Shown: one piece after another, positions 40,757 to 50,183 of the stretch
How positions within the stretch are numbered: the first letter of the stretch is position 1
Layout: each line of letters begins with the position of its first letter
Origin: Palleronia sediminis
Lineage (GTDB): Bacteria > Pseudomonadota > Alphaproteobacteria > Rhodobacterales > Rhodobacteraceae
DNA: 64,000 bases
Direction of reading: 5' to 3'
Assembly (NCBI RefSeq): GCF_004358695.1
Contig: NZ_SNAA01000001.1
Coordinates: 1 to 64,000 of the forward strand
Translations under genes and position numbers: made by a program
The notes under the pieces: generated by a model
Seen by the model: the letters and a program-made list of their open reading frames with translations, nothing else
Told to the model about the DNA's origin: nothing
The model's database searches: none

Positions 40757-41478
40757 GTGGTCCCGTCAAAAGCGTCGGGACTGGAAAGCGATGTCAGATC
40801 GCCTTTTGGCCGATCGTCATCGGGCAGTTCTCCGGTCACCAGATAAATCACCTGTTCGGCGATCGACGTGATGTGATCGCCCATCCGCTCGATGTTCTTG
40901 GCGATGAAATGCAGATGCATACAGGCGGAGATACTGTGGGGTTCCTCCATCATATGCGTCAGGAGTGAACGAAAAAGGGTGTTGTACATCTCATCAATCT
41001 CGAAATCCCGCGCCCGGACCTCCTGGGCAAATTCGACATCGCGTCGCGTATAGGCATCAAGCGCGTCGGTCATCATGCCGACGACCGCCTGCTGCATGCG
41101 GCGCAGAGCCGGAGAAACATCTTTGACCGGGTGCACATGGGCCAGCACGGACGTGCGTTTGGCGATGTTCTTTGCATAATCGCCGCAGCGTTCCAGATTA
41201 GAGGCGATGCTCATGACCGTCAGAACCGTACGCAGGTCGCCTGCGTTCGGAGACCGCGTTGCGAGAATGCGGGCGCAATCGATCCTGATGCTCTCTTCCA
41301 GCTTGTCGATGGCCTTGTCATTCCGCCGCACGGCTTCGGCCATTGCGATATTGCTGGTCTCGAGTGCCTCGGCGGCCCGCATCATGGCCTCGTTGATCAA
41401 GTCGGCCATTTTCATGAGCATGGCCTGTGCGCCTTCAAGGTCGCGGTCAAAGGCGCTGGAAATGTGTTTCGTGTTCAT
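40753..41478 (-). CDS. phoU: PhoU, second paralogue
   Basis: A 241-residue protein with both PhoU domains (MSIASNLERCGDYAKNIAKR, then HLHFIAKNIERMGDHITSIA). The ATG at 41478 (MNTKHISSAFDRDLEGAQ) follows pstB by 10 bp, giving the standard pstSCAB-phoU order. It is only partly similar to the phoU beside phoB, so it arrived with this pst block. The end of the gene contains the ars promoter, which would couple or interfere with ars expression. Confidence 0.93.
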   Translation of the reverse strand: MNTKHISSAFDRDLEGAQAMLMKMADLINEAMMRAAEALETSNIAMAEAVRRNDKAIDKLEESIRIDCARILATRSPNAGDLRTVLTVMSIASNLERCGDYAKNIAKRTSVLAHVHPVKDVSPALRRMQQAVVGMMTDALDAYTRRDVEFAQEVRARDFEIDEMYNTLFRSLLTHMMEEPHSISACMHLHFIAKNIERMGDHITSIAEQVIYLVTGELPDDDRPKGDLTSLSSPDAFDGTT

Positions 41479-41488
41479 GACGCGTCTC

Positions 41489-42313
41489 CTATCCGATCCG
41501 GCCAGAGATATAGCTTTCGGTGCGGCTGTCCCTCGGGTTGGTAAAGATATCGTCGGTATCACCGTATTCGACGAGGCTGCCGAGATGGAAAAAGGCGGTC
41601 TTCTGGCTGACCCGCGCGGCCTGCTGCATCGAGTGGGTGACGATGACCACGGTGTATTTCTCGCGCAGGGTATCGATCAGTTCCTCGATCTGCGCGGTCG
41701 CGATGGGGTCGAGCGCCGAGCATGGCTCGTCCATCAGCAACACCTCCGGGTCGGTGGCCACGGCGCGCGCGATGCAAAGGCGCTGTTGCTGGCCACCCGA
41801 AAGCCCAGTGCCGGGGGCGTGCAGGCGGTCCTTGACCTCGTCCCAGATGGCAGCGCGGCGCAGGGACCGCTCGACGATCTCGTCCATCTCGACCCTGGAT
41901 CTGGCCAGGCCGTGGATTTTGGGGCCATAGGCGACATTGTCATAGATCGACTTGGGAAACGGGTTCGGCTTTTGAAACACCATCCCGACGCGGGCGCGCA
42001 ACTGCACCGGGTCGATACTGCGGTCATAAATGTCGTCGCCGTCGATGCGGATATCGCCCGCGACCCGGCAGATGTCGATCGTGTCGTTCATCCGGTTGAT
42101 GCAGCGCAGGAAAGTGGATTTGCCGCAGCCCGACGGGCCGATGAAGGCCGTGACTGAACGTTCCTTGATATCGACGTCGACATCCTTGATCGCGTGGGTA
42201 TCGCCGTAATGGACCTGCACGCCGCGCGCGCTGATCTTGGTAGCGTTGGTATCAACATCGCAGTTGATGGCTCTGAGGTCGTCCACGGCCTCTCCTTTCG
42301 GGGGGTTTACCAT
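41489..42313 (-). CDS. pstB: phosphate ABC transporter ATPase PstB
   Basis: A 274-residue ABC ATPase. Walker A is [12 protein letters not shown] near 60-71, the Q-loop [16 protein letters not shown], the signature [14 protein letters not shown], and Walker [16 protein letters not shown]. The C-terminus SYISGRIG matches the PstB family ending. It couples ATP hydrolysis to phosphate import through PstC-PstA. It overlaps the pstA stop by 7 bp, so translation is coupled. It is the intact counterpart of the remnant at 37513-37632. Confidence 0.95.
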   Translation of the reverse strand: MVNPPKGEAVDDLRAINCDVDTNATKISARGVQVHYGDTHAIKDVDVDIKERSVTAFIGPSGCGKSTFLRCINRMNDTIDICRVAGDIRIDGDDIYDRSIDPVQLRARVGMVFQKPNPFPKSIYDNVAYGPKIHGLARSRVEMDEIVERSLRRAAIWDEVKDRLHAPGTGLSGGQQQRLCIARAVATDPEVLLMDEPCSALDPIATAQIEELIDTLREKYTVVIVTHSMQQAARVSQKTAFFHLGSLVEYGDTDDIFTNPRDSRTESYISGRIG

Positions 42314-43599
42314 TTGCGTTCAAACTTGCTGCGCAGGTAGATTGCGATGGCGTTCATCGTGATGAGGAAGGTCAGCAGCACGAGGATGGCGGCAGATGTC
42401 CGGCTGACAAAGCCGCGCTCGGGGCTGTCGGCCCAGATGAAGATCTGCGTCGGCAGGGCGGTGGCGCTGTCAAACGGCGTCGCGGGTGCCGAGGTTATAA
42501 AGGCGTTCATCCCGATCAGCAGCAGCGGCGCGGTTTCGCCCAGGGCTTGCGCCAGACCGATGATCGTTCCCGTCAGGATACCGGGCATGGCCAGGGGCAC
42601 GATATGGCCAAAGACCACCTGTTGCCTGGATGCGCCCACACCCAGGGCGGCCTCGCGGATCGAGGGCGGTACGGCCTTGAGTGCGGCGCGCGTCGCAATG
42701 ATGATCGTCGGCATTGTCATCAGGGCCAGTGTCATACCACCGACGAAGGGTGCCGAGCGCGGCATCCCGAACCAGCCGATGAAGACCGCCAGCGCCAGAA
42801 GGCCGAAGACGACCGAGGGCACGGCAGCCAGATTGTTGATATTGACCTCGATGAAATCGCTCAGCCTGTTCCTGGGCGCGAATTCCTCGAGGTAGATGGC
42901 CGCGCCGATGCCCAGCGGGAACGAGATCAGAAAACAGGTCAGGAGCGCCCAGAACGAGCCCATGATCGCGCCCTTGAGACCCGCCAGCTCGGGAAAGCGG
43001 CTGTCGGCATTCGTCAAAAGGCCGGTATTGAGGCTGGAGGTGATCGCGCCAATCTCGATCAGACGATCGTAAAAGGAAATCTGCGTGTCATCGAGCCGGC
43101 GCAGGCTCTCAGGGGTCTCGCGGTCCAAAAGGCCCTTGTGAAGCTGGTCATAGGGATCCGAGACAGGCACGCTCAGGGCAATGGTCTGCCCGATCAGCGA
43201 CAGGTCCGCCACCACGCGGTCGCGCAGCTGAAACTGGGCGCCGTTGGACAGGATGCCGCCCACCACGCGCATCGCAGCGCGGTCATTGGGGTCAACCGAT
43301 GGCAGGTCTGCTGCCAGAGCCGCCGCCAGCACATCGTCGAAATTGCCGCGCGGAAGGCGCTCGGCGCTGATTTCCTCGGGGTCGATGAACACCTCAAGCG
43401 TGATCTCGGTCTGGGTGAATGCCTTGTGGCCGGTCGAGATCAGCGAGGCGAGCAGGATGAACAGCATCAGGAAGGCAAGGCTGATCGCCGTGATGCCCAT
43501 GGCTTGCAGGATGAACTGCTTGCGGTGCCGCCGCGAGAGGCTGCCGCGCACCTTGTCCATTTTGGTCCGTGCCACGGAGCCGGAGGGGATATTGCTCAT
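42307..43599 (-). CDS. pstA: phosphate ABC transporter permease PstA
   Basis: A 430-residue permease, longer than the enterobacterial protein as usual in Alphaproteobacteria. It has an N-terminal membrane helix ([19 protein letters not shown]), a soluble insert of about 150 residues, and a core of five or more helices with [19 protein letters not shown] motifs ([20 protein letters not shown]) and the EAA loop [20 protein letters not shown]. The start is the ATG at 43599 ([17 protein letters not shown]). It pairs with PstC in the inner membrane. Confidence 0.93.
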   Translation of the reverse strand: MSNIPSGSVARTKMDKVRGSLSRRHRKQFILQAMGITAISLAFLMLFILLASLISTGHKAFTQTEITLEVFIDPEEISAERLPRGNFDDVLAAALAADLPSVDPNDRAAMRVVGGILSNGAQFQLRDRVVADLSLIGQTIALSVPVSDPYDQLHKGLLDRETPESLRRLDDTQISFYDRLIEIGAITSSLNTGLLTNADSRFPELAGLKGAIMGSFWALLTCFLISFPLGIGAAIYLEEFAPRNRLSDFIEVNINNLAAVPSVVFGLLALAVFIGWFGMPRSAPFVGGMTLALMTMPTIIIATRAALKAVPPSIREAALGVGASRQQVVFGHIVPLAMPGILTGTIIGLAQALGETAPLLLIGMNAFITSAPATPFDSATALPTQIFIWADSPERGFVSRTSAAILVLLTFLITMNAIAIYLRSKFERKW

Positions 43600-43610
43600 G
43601 GGATCAAGCC

Positions 43611-44987
43611 TCAATCGTAGGCTTCGCGGTATTTCCGGACGATCCGGAGCGCGAAGATATTGATGATAAGAGTGACGAGGAACAGCATCATCCCCAGGGC
43701 GAAGGCGGCCAGCGTCTTGGGGTTGTCGAACGAGGTATCCCCGATCAGCAGCGTGACGATCTGCACAGTGACGGTGGTGACACTCTCCAGCGGGTTCAGC
43801 GTAAGGTTGGCCATCAGACCCGCAGCCATCACAACGATCATCGTCTCGCCGATAGCGCGGCTGACAGCCAAAAGGACACCGCCCACGATACCGGGGATCG
43901 CCGCCGGAAAGAGAACGTTCAGCACTGTCTCGGCGCGTGTGGCGCCAAGGGCCAGCGCGCCATCGCGCATCGCCCGTGGCACTGCCGACAGCGCGTCATC
44001 GGCGAAGGACGAGATGAACGGCACCAGCATGATGCTCATCACCCCGCCCGCCGCCAGTGCGGTGTTGGGCGCGACCGGAATGCCCAGTGACGCGCCAAAG
44101 ATGCGGATCGCGGGGGCCACGACGAGGATGGCGAAGAAGCCGTAGACGACCGTCGGCACCCCGGCGAGGATCTCCAGCAGCGGCTTAGCCACCGCGCGGA
44201 CGCGCTTGGGCGCGAATTCGAAAAGGTAGATGGCCGACAGCAGGCCGATCGGCACGGCAATGACGATGGCGACGATGGTGATGACGATCGTGCCGACGAT
44301 CACCGGGATCCAGCCGAAGGCACCGGCAGCGGCGATCTGGTCGGCGCGGATCGGGATCTGAGGCTCCCAGTTGAGGCCAAAGAGGAACTCGCTCAGCGGC
44401 ACCAACCGCAGAAACTTGTAGGTCTCGAAGGCCAGCGAGGCGACGATGCCGACGGTGGTAAAGATGGCGACGACCGAGCAGAAGATCATCAGGCCCGAGA
44501 CGATCCGCTCGACCCCCTGGCGCGCGCGGAACTCGGCCGAGACCTTCTTGCGGGCAAAGATCATGATGGCGAGGCAAAGAAGCGCGGTCACCAGCACAAG
44601 GCCAAGCGCGGCCAGCTGGCGCAGCTCGGTCAGACGCTCGGCAGCCGCCAGTTTCCACGGCTCGGGCTGGCCAAAGATGCGGCCCCCGGAAATGGACTGG
44701 ATCTCGGCTAGGATGAGATCGACCTGGCCCTTTTCCAGCTCGGTCAGTGTGCCGTCCGGCAGCGCGCCCATCACCACCGCGTTGACGACGGACCCTTGCA
44801 GCACCAGCCAAGCCAGGATCACGACCAGAACGGGCACCAGCATCAGCAGCAGCGCAAAGAGGCCGTGATAATTCGAGACTGAATGCAGCCTTGCGCCGCC
44901 ATTGCGGATGCCGGTCGCGGCGCGCCGGTTCAAGGCGTAGGCCGCAAGGCTGGCGACAAGAAGAATAGCGAAGGCCAAGGTCGTCAT
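43611..44987 (-). CDS. pstC: phosphate ABC transporter permease PstC
   Basis: A 458-residue permease with an extended N-terminal part of about 160 residues (three hydrophobic helices plus LDLILAEIQSISGGR-type soluble sequence). The core has LIYLFEFAPKRVRAVAKPLL and the EAA loop DGALALGATRAETVLNVLFP. The ATG at 44987 is chosen, with a GTG 9 bp upstream as alternative. It stands 69 bp from pstS and 11 bp from pstA within the same operon. Confidence 0.93.
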   Translation of the reverse strand: MTTLAFAILLVASLAAYALNRRAATGIRNGGARLHSVSNYHGLFALLLMLVPVLVVILAWLVLQGSVVNAVVMGALPDGTLTELEKGQVDLILAEIQSISGGRIFGQPEPWKLAAAERLTELRQLAALGLVLVTALLCLAIMIFARKKVSAEFRARQGVERIVSGLMIFCSVVAIFTTVGIVASLAFETYKFLRLVPLSEFLFGLNWEPQIPIRADQIAAAGAFGWIPVIVGTIVITIVAIVIAVPIGLLSAIYLFEFAPKRVRAVAKPLLEILAGVPTVVYGFFAILVVAPAIRIFGASLGIPVAPNTALAAGGVMSIMLVPFISSFADDALSAVPRAMRDGALALGATRAETVLNVLFPAAIPGIVGGVLLAVSRAIGETMIVVMAAGLMANLTLNPLESVTTVTVQIVTLLIGDTSFDNPKTLAAFALGMMLFLVTLIINIFALRIVRKYREAYD

Positions 44988-45056
44988 CGGATACACCCAC
45001 TCATGGTAGAATGCCCGGGCCAGACAGGGCCGACCCGGGCGGAATCAGACAGGCGT

Positions 45057-46103
45057 TCAGCCTGCCGGGGCTTCCATCGACTGGCCGTTCAGAACGTTGT
45101 CCTGCAAGGTCTGCATCCGCTCCTCGGCCAGCGGCACAAGGCCCCGCTCGGACAGGTAGCCGCCAGAGGCCAGCGCGTCGTCGGACATGTATTCCTCGAT
45201 GAAGGCATCAAGGTTGGGGATCACGCCGCGATGCGCGTTCTTGATGTAGAAATAGAGCGGGCGCGACACGGGATAGGATTTGTCGGCGATGGTCTCGATC
45301 GACGGTTCGACGCCTTCGATCTGCACGCCCTTCAGCTTGTCCATGTTCTCGTAAAGGAAGGAATAGCCGAAGATACCCATGGCGTTCGGGTCGGCCTCGA
45401 TGCGCTGGACGATCAGGTTGTCATTCTCGCCCGCCTCGACAAAGGGGCCGTCGGTGCGCATGCGCGAACAGTTCTCTTCAACCCAGTCACCGTCGAAGCC
45501 GCCGTTGGCTACATAGTCCAGCTCTTCGCAGCCCGCGTGCATCGCCAACTCGACAAAGGCGTCGCGGGTGCCGGATGTGGGCGGCGGGCCATAGGCTAGG
45601 ATCTCGGTTTCGGGCAGGTCGGGGTTGATTTCCGACCATTTGGTATAGGGGTTGTCGACCCATTCACCGTTGACCGGAACCTGGGCACCGAGGGCGAGGT
45701 AAACCTCACCGAGAGTCAGATTCCAGTCGAAATCGTTCTCGCGCGAGATCGCGAGCGACAGGCCATCGAAGCCGATCAGCGCTTCGGTGATGTCGGTGAC
45801 TCCGTTCTGCTGGCACAGCTCGAACTCCGATGCCTTCATGGCGCGTGAAGCACCGGTGATGTCGGCATGCGATTCGCCGATGCCGCCGCAGAAGATCTGC
45901 ATGCCACCGCCGGTGCCGGTGGATTCCACGACGGGCGACGGGGCGCCGGTGTTGTTGGCGAACTGTTCGGCGACCGCTTGCGTGTAGGGAAACACGGTCG
46001 AAGACCCGACGATACGGATCGCATCGCGGCTTTGCGCGAAAGCAGCAGTTGTGGAGATTGCGGCAACCGCGCAGGCAGAGGCAGTCAGTTTCAGGTAAAG
46101 CAT
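45057..46103 (-). CDS. pstS: phosphate-binding protein PstS
   Basis: A 348-residue periplasmic protein. Residues 1-23 (MLYLKLTASACAVAAISTTA and the AxA site after AAFA) form a signal peptide. The mature part starts QSRDAIRIVGSSTVFPYTQ, a phosphate-binding loop, followed by STGTGGGMQIFCGG, and GPPPTSGTRDAFVEL. It delivers phosphate to PstCA. A PHO box at 46172-46204 stands 69 bp upstream. It is first in the leftward operon pstS-pstC-pstA-pstB-phoU. Confidence 0.95.
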   Translation of the reverse strand: MLYLKLTASACAVAAISTTAAFAQSRDAIRIVGSSTVFPYTQAVAEQFANNTGAPSPVVESTGTGGGMQIFCGGIGESHADITGASRAMKASEFELCQQNGVTDITEALIGFDGLSLAISRENDFDWNLTLGEVYLALGAQVPVNGEWVDNPYTKWSEINPDLPETEILAYGPPPTSGTRDAFVELAMHAGCEELDYVANGGFDGDWVEENCSRMRTDGPFVEAGENDNLIVQRIEADPNAMGIFGYSFLYENMDKLKGVQIEGVEPSIETIADKSYPVSRPLYFYIKNAHRGVIPNLDAFIEEYMSDDALASGGYLSERGLVPLAEERMQTLQDNVLNGQSMEAPAG

Positions 46104-46171
46104 GATGGCTCCCAGGTTAGTTTCGGTCGCTGTCACGACCATGAGTGGCGGAATACGGGGGCTTTGTGATG

Positions 46172-46204
46172 CTGGTGTAAGAGTTCTGTTACAGTTTCAT
46201 GACA
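46172..46204 (-). promoter_or_regulatory. PHO box upstream of pstS
   Basis: Read on the minus strand, three contiguous 11-bp units occur: TGTCATGAAAC, TGTAACAGAAC and TCTTACACCAG. The first two match the PhoB half-site consensus closely. It lies 69-101 bp upstream of the pstS start codon, suitable for activation with an overlapping -35. Confidence 0.8.
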
Positions 46205-47072
46205 AATCGCTTGCACCGCCCGCGCAACGCATCTGCAGTTTCTTGAGACATCCGCATTCAATGGGATCGGCACGGTCCGCTGACCCCAGACACAGTATAA
46301 TGTTGAGTTTTTTGGCTCTTTTTGCCGCCTGCGCCCGCTCTAATGGAAATCAGACCGTCAGATGTGACAAAAGCCTATGATAAAGCTACTGAAGTTTTGG
46401 CAGTTTCTTGGCGCGGTTCGCTCAGATCAGAACGGCCCGCCACCGTCAGGTTGAGGTACCAAAAACGGCCCTGACATCGGATGCAGAAATGTGCCCGTTT
46501 CCGTGCGCGACAGTAGCCGAAGTCGCATACCATCATGTCCGCGCAGGGACGCCTTGCCGCTCTTTGAAACCGTGAAACTCGTGAACCGGGCCGAGCGTGG
46601 CCCTGCGGTCGAGGCGTCTGGCGCTTCCTGCACAGTCATGCCCGGCCCGTCTTCACCTGCACGCCCGTGCCTGTTCGCGCATAACCGCGTAGTCGCTGAG
46701 CATCCGCACGATCACCGCCCCTTTCCTGCAGCACCTTGACCTCGGCGGAGGCGCGGGCCTGAGTCCCAACCTTCCCCACCCTAAGTCATTAATTTCTAAA
46801 TGACATATGCGCGGGGAGTTCGCCACGCTCGGCAGCGCGCTCATTCGACGGGCTCGGTCGAATGTGGTCCCGTGCACACTGAACGGTCGGTCGGCACCCT
46901 CTTTCACTCGGCAGTCGGCCACGGTACCCTGTTGGCGCTCAGGCGTCGCCTCGGTCGTCCGCGATTCTGACAGGTGATGCTGGCCGACCATGCTATGATG
47001 GCCAAGGAACCGGGCGCCAAGACGTCATCCGGCCCGGGCAGGTCTTTGTTTCCAATGATCAGGGAGGATCAG
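46205..47072. other. 868-bp largely non-coding junction with a phage-gene remnant
   Basis: Between the pstS promoter and the flavin reductase gene I see no intact gene. A degenerate copy of the prophage Rz1-like spanin 3' end lies at about 46661-46775. Downstream an imperfect palindrome GTCATT-AATGAC sits at 46784-46803. The small frame at 46427-46639 is not supported by family similarity. The region looks like a scar left by loss of a phage end. Confidence 0.5.
46661..46775 (-). pseudogene. frameshifted remnant of an Rz1-like spanin gene
   Basis: The minus-strand frame reads VIVRMLSDYAVMREQARAC, which matches AIAEMLADYSVMRDQARAC at the end of the intact gene at 53863-54120. The preceding codons (A-E-V-K-V-L) align with the intact ELAVL but in another frame, because of a one-base insertion near 46725. 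Nucleotide similarity to the intact copy is visible over about 110 bp. It is a relic of another phage end of the same type. Confidence 0.7.
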
Positions 47073-47645
47073 ATGGCAGATTTCAAGGTCGGATATTTTG
47101 TCGGCAGCCTTGCAAAGGGTTCGATCAACAGGAAGCTCTCGCAAGCGCTTGTTCGGCTGGCGCCGCCGGAACTGCAGATGCAGGAAATCCGATTTGGCGA
47201 CCTGCCTCTCTACAGCTACGACTATGACGCCGACTATCCGCCGATCGCAAAGGACTTCAAGGCGGCCATCGCAGACGTGGACGCGGTGCTGTTTGTTACC
47301 CCGGAATACAATCGCTCGATCCCGGGCGGACTGAAGAACGCGATCGACTGGGCAAGTCGCCCCTACGGACAGAATGCCTTCACCCGCAAGCCCTCGGCGA
47401 TCATCGGCACCTCGCCCGGCGCGATCGGAACCGCCGTCGGCCAGCAGCACCTCAAGAGCATCCTCGGCTTCTGCAATTCGCCGATGATGAACGCGGTGGA
47501 AGCCTACATCCAGTTCAAGCCAGGCCTTATTTCGGACGAGGGTGAAGTGAGTGTCGAAGGAACGGTGGAGTTCCTGCGCACCTACACGCTGGAGTTCCGC
47601 GACTTCATCCGGCGCGTCCTGACCGTCTATTCCCGCTCGAGCTGA
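47073..47645 (+). CDS. NADPH-dependent FMN reductase
   Basis: A 190-residue flavodoxin-fold reductase. The ATG at 47073 (MADFKVGYFVGSLAKGSINR) follows a strong GGGAGGAT site. GSLAKGSINRKL near 11-22 is the FMN phosphate-binding loop, and LFVTPEYNRSIPGGLKNAID near 68-87 is the family signature; GTSPGAIGTAVGQ follows. Related enzymes reduce quinones, chromate and azo dyes. It is the only plus-strand gene of the quinone cluster, convergent with the hydroquinone reductase gene across 46 bp. Confidence 0.9.
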   Translation: MADFKVGYFVGSLAKGSINRKLSQALVRLAPPELQMQEIRFGDLPLYSYDYDADYPPIAKDFKAAIADVDAVLFVTPEYNRSIPGGLKNAIDWASRPYGQNAFTRKPSAIIGTSPGAIGTAVGQQHLKSILGFCNSPMMNAVEAYIQFKPGLISDEGEVSVEGTVEFLRTYTLEFRDFIRRVLTVYSRSS

Positions 47646-47691
47646 CCGCAGCGCAATTCGGGCGCCGCGGCGGTCTCACGATCCACGATGG

Positions 47692-48654
47692 TCAGGCCGC
47701 AAGCGCGAGCGGCAGTTCGGGTCCTACCGGAACGATGCCGGTCGGGTTCAGCGCCTTGATCGAGAAGTAGCCGCGCTTGATGTGATCGATACTGACGGTC
47801 TCTCGCACGCCAGGGAGTGCGAGGATCCGTGACTGGTAGCCGCTCAGCGCGGGGTAGTCGGCGATCCGGCGCAGATTGCACTTGAAGAGGCCAAAGTAAG
47901 CCACGTCGAAGCGCACCAGCGTCACGAACAGCCGAACGTCGGCCTCGGTGAACCGGTCCCCCAACAGGAAGTCGCGGCCGTCGCCGAGGCGCCCCTCGAG
48001 GTCGTCGAGCATGGCGAAGACATCGTGAAACGCTTCCTCGTAGGCTCCTTGCGTGGTGGCGAAGCCCGCGCGGTAGACGCCGTTGTTGAGCGCCGGGTAG
48101 ATGCGGGTGTTGAGCGCGTCGATCTCCTCGCGGAGGTCGGCCGGATACAAGTCGAATGTGTTGTCCGCCAGATCGCCGAAGCCGGAATTCAGCATCCGCA
48201 GGATGTCAGCCGACTCGTTGTTGACGATGGTTCCGCCGGTCTTGTCCCACAAGACCGGCACCGTCGCCCGCCCCGAGATGGCGGGATCGGCGCGGGTGTA
48301 GATCTCGTGCAGGAAGCTCGCGCCATTCACCGTGTCGAGGTCGGCTCCGGCCGCATCTCCGAAGCGCCAGCCCTGATCGGAGAGTTCAGGCTCGACGATG
48401 GAAACCGAGATCGCGTCCTCGAGCCCCTTCAGCTTGCGCCCGATCAGCGTGCGCGCCGCCCAAGGGCAGATCAGCGCGAGATAAAGATGGTAGCGATCGG
48501 GCTCGGCCTTGAAGCCGCCTTCGCCGGTGGGCCCGGCGCTTCCATCGGGGGTGATCCAGTTGCGAAAGCTCGATGTCTGGCGGACGAAGCCGCCCTTGTC
48601 GTCCTTGGCCTGGACGGGCTGCCAGGCGGCTACCCATTTTCCGTTCATCAGCAT
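47692..48654 (-). CDS. glutathionyl-hydroquinone reductase (GST Xi/Omega type)
   Basis: A 320-residue enzyme. The N-terminal thioredoxin domain has YLALICPWAARTLIGRKLKG with the catalytic Cys in CPWA near 63-66, and VPVLWDKTGGTIVNNESADI for glutathione binding. The C-terminal helical domain has DRFTEADVRLFVTLVRFD. Family members reduce glutathionyl-hydroquinones formed when quinones react with GSH. A GAGGAG site 6 bp before the ATG at 48654 supports this start. It is last in a leftward run with VOC and DoxX genes. Confidence 0.92.
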   Translation of the reverse strand: MLMNGKWVAAWQPVQAKDDKGGFVRQTSSFRNWITPDGSAGPTGEGGFKAEPDRYHLYLALICPWAARTLIGRKLKGLEDAISVSIVEPELSDQGWRFGDAAGADLDTVNGASFLHEIYTRADPAISGRATVPVLWDKTGGTIVNNESADILRMLNSGFGDLADNTFDLYPADLREEIDALNTRIYPALNNGVYRAGFATTQGAYEEAFHDVFAMLDDLEGRLGDGRDFLLGDRFTEADVRLFVTLVRFDVAYFGLFKCNLRRIADYPALSGYQSRILALPGVRETVSIDHIKRGYFSIKALNPTGIVPVGPELPLALAA

Positions 48655-48664
48655 GGTCGTCTCC

Positions 48665-49528
48665 TCAGTTCTTCAAAGTGATGCCGGTGCCCCAAGGGTC
48701 GTGCAGGGTCAGGCCGCCCGTGTTCGTGGTGCTTTTGATGCCGGCGCTGTCGGCGCGGGCAGCGATGGCCGCGAGGTCAGCGGCATCGCGGACAATGACC
48801 TCGACGCCATCGAGACCTGCCATCCGCTTCGGACGTTTTCCGGCGCGGCGGCTGTTCCAGACGTTGCCGGCGAGCTGGTGGTGGTAACCGCCGCTGCCGT
48901 AGAAGCTCGCGCCCGGATAGCGCGCGGCGATGTCGAGGCCGAGGATGTCGCGGTAGAAGCGGTCGGCTTCTACGGTGTCACCTACCTGCAGGTGGACGTG
49001 GCCGACGCTGCCCTCCTCTGGAAAGCCCGACCATGCGGTTCCCTCGGCGCTCTGCAAAAGGTCCTGCAGGTCGAGCGGATCGGTGCTCATCCGGATCTCG
49101 CCTTTCGCGTCATGCCAGCGGTCGACGGGCCAGTCGGCGTAGACCTCGATACCGTTGCCCTCGGGATCGGCGAGATAGAGCGCCTCGCTGACGATGTGAT
49201 CCGACGCTCCCTGAAGCGGCACGCGCGCCGCAGCGACGTGGGCGAACCAGCGGGCCAGGTCGGATCGGGTCGGCATCAGGAAAGCAGTGTGAAAGAGCCC
49301 GGCCTGTCGCGGATCGAGCGGGGCCAGATCCGGATCGCCCACCAGCTCCAGAAGCGGCGTGCCGCCGGTGCCGAGCGTGATGCGATGGCCGTGGCTCTCG
49401 ATCGGGCGGAGTCCGAGCATCGTTTGGTAGAAGGTGGAGACCGCATCGAGGTCACGCACCTTGAGCCGGACGGTCCCGATGCGCAGCGGCGCGGTAGTCA
49501 TGTCGAAGAAGTCTGTAGCGGCGGTCAT
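48665..49528 (-). CDS. VOC-family dioxygenase-like protein (CatE type)
   Basis: A 287-residue protein made of two VOC modules: IGTVRLKVRDLDAVSTFYQT near 17-36 with LFHTAFLMPTRSDLARWF, and VGHVHLQVGDTVEADRFYRD near 174-193. Metal ligands appear as His in FHTAFL, Glu in NGIEVYADWP, and His in GHVHLQV. It resembles CatE-type catechol-2,3-dioxygenases, which work with a DoxX partner (CatD) in quinone stress. It lies 10 bp from the reductase gene and has a GAGGAG site before the ATG at 49528. Confidence 0.88.
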   Translation of the reverse strand: MTAATDFFDMTTAPLRIGTVRLKVRDLDAVSTFYQTMLGLRPIESHGHRITLGTGGTPLLELVGDPDLAPLDPRQAGLFHTAFLMPTRSDLARWFAHVAAARVPLQGASDHIVSEALYLADPEGNGIEVYADWPVDRWHDAKGEIRMSTDPLDLQDLLQSAEGTAWSGFPEEGSVGHVHLQVGDTVEADRFYRDILGLDIAARYPGASFYGSGGYHHQLAGNVWNSRRAGKRPKRMAGLDGVEVIVRDAADLAAIAARADSAGIKSTTNTGGLTLHDPWGTGITLKN

Positions 49529-49586
49529 ATCGGTCTCCTCGGGAAAAGTGCGGCCGCGGGAGGTTCCCCGCGGCCCGCAAGGAAGC

Positions 49587-50030
49587 TCAGGCGCGGCTGC
49601 GCTTCAGCGCGAATGCGCCGTCGCCGAGCAGGGCCTGAACGATCAGCGTCACCGCCCAGAACGCCGGGTATTCCCAGCCGCCGCCTTCGTTCGAGAAGAA
49701 GAAGCCGGCAGCGCCGTGCGGCACATAGATCGAGCCCAGCAGGATCGGCACCAGCGCCAGAGACACGCAGCGGGAATAGATGCCGAGGATCAGGGCGATG
49801 CCGCCGAACAGCTCGGCCGCGATGACGAGATAAGCGAGCGGCCCGGGCAGCCCGAGGCTTGCGAAATAACCGACCGTACCGGCCGGGGTGAAGATGAAGA
49901 GCTTCAGCCCGGCATGGGCGAGAAACAGCACGCCCATCGAGACGCGCAGGATCGTCGCGGCGAGATCGGCGTTGGTCACGCCCTCGACCAGAGACGGACG
50001 GGCGGATGTGGAAGCGGTGGCGTAGGTCAT
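49587..50030 (-). CDS. DoxX family membrane protein
   Basis: A 147-residue protein with four hydrophobic helices (ILRVSMGVLFLAHAGLKLF, PLAYLVIAAELFGGIALIL, VSLALVPILLGSIYVPHGAA, PAFWAVTLIVQALLGDGAF) and the DoxX signature around ELFGG. CatD/MhqO-type DoxX proteins act beside dioxygenases and reductases against quinones and thiol-reactive electrophiles. It is separated by 153 bp from the upstream pseudogene; that gap holds the shared 29-bp motif at 50103. Confidence 0.9.
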   Translation of the reverse strand: MTYATASTSARPSLVEGVTNADLAATILRVSMGVLFLAHAGLKLFIFTPAGTVGYFASLGLPGPLAYLVIAAELFGGIALILGIYSRCVSLALVPILLGSIYVPHGAAGFFFSNEGGGWEYPAFWAVTLIVQALLGDGAFALKRSRA

Positions 50031-50102
50031 TTCGATTCTCCTCGAAGGGGGCGCACTTGCGCGGTGTCTGTAGGGAGAAGATGATCTTGTTTGAGCCGAA
50101 TG

Positions 50103-50131
50103 ATAATCCGGTCAAGGGGAAGATGATTGCT
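50103..50131. promoter_or_regulatory. shared 29-bp motif, first copy (candidate LysR operator)
   Basis: ATAATCCGG, five variable bases, then GGGAAGATGATTGCT. The same motif occurs at 52814-52842, before the F420-type reductase gene, with 24 or so of 29 bases identical. ATAATCC and the GGAAGATGAT part form an imperfect dyad of the kind bound by LysR proteins. This copy lies about 75 bp upstream of the DoxX gene. Confidence 0.6.
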
Positions 50132-50183
50132 GCCAAAATGGAAGAAATCTCTCGGGACGCCAAAATGGTCCGGGCCGCCGGCC

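Noticed and set aside
42547..43620. 357-codon plus-strand frame opposite pstA
   Set aside because: Antisense to a membrane permease, giving a very polar protein without any known pattern.
46427..46639. 71-codon minus-strand frame between pstS and the flavin reductase
   Set aside because: No ribosome-binding site, no family similarity and no coupled neighbour; it lies in a degenerate junction.
46763..46771. Single GTCCCAACC identical to the repeat at 1395-1692
   Set aside because: One 9-bp match is expected by chance in 64 kb; no further copies lie nearby.
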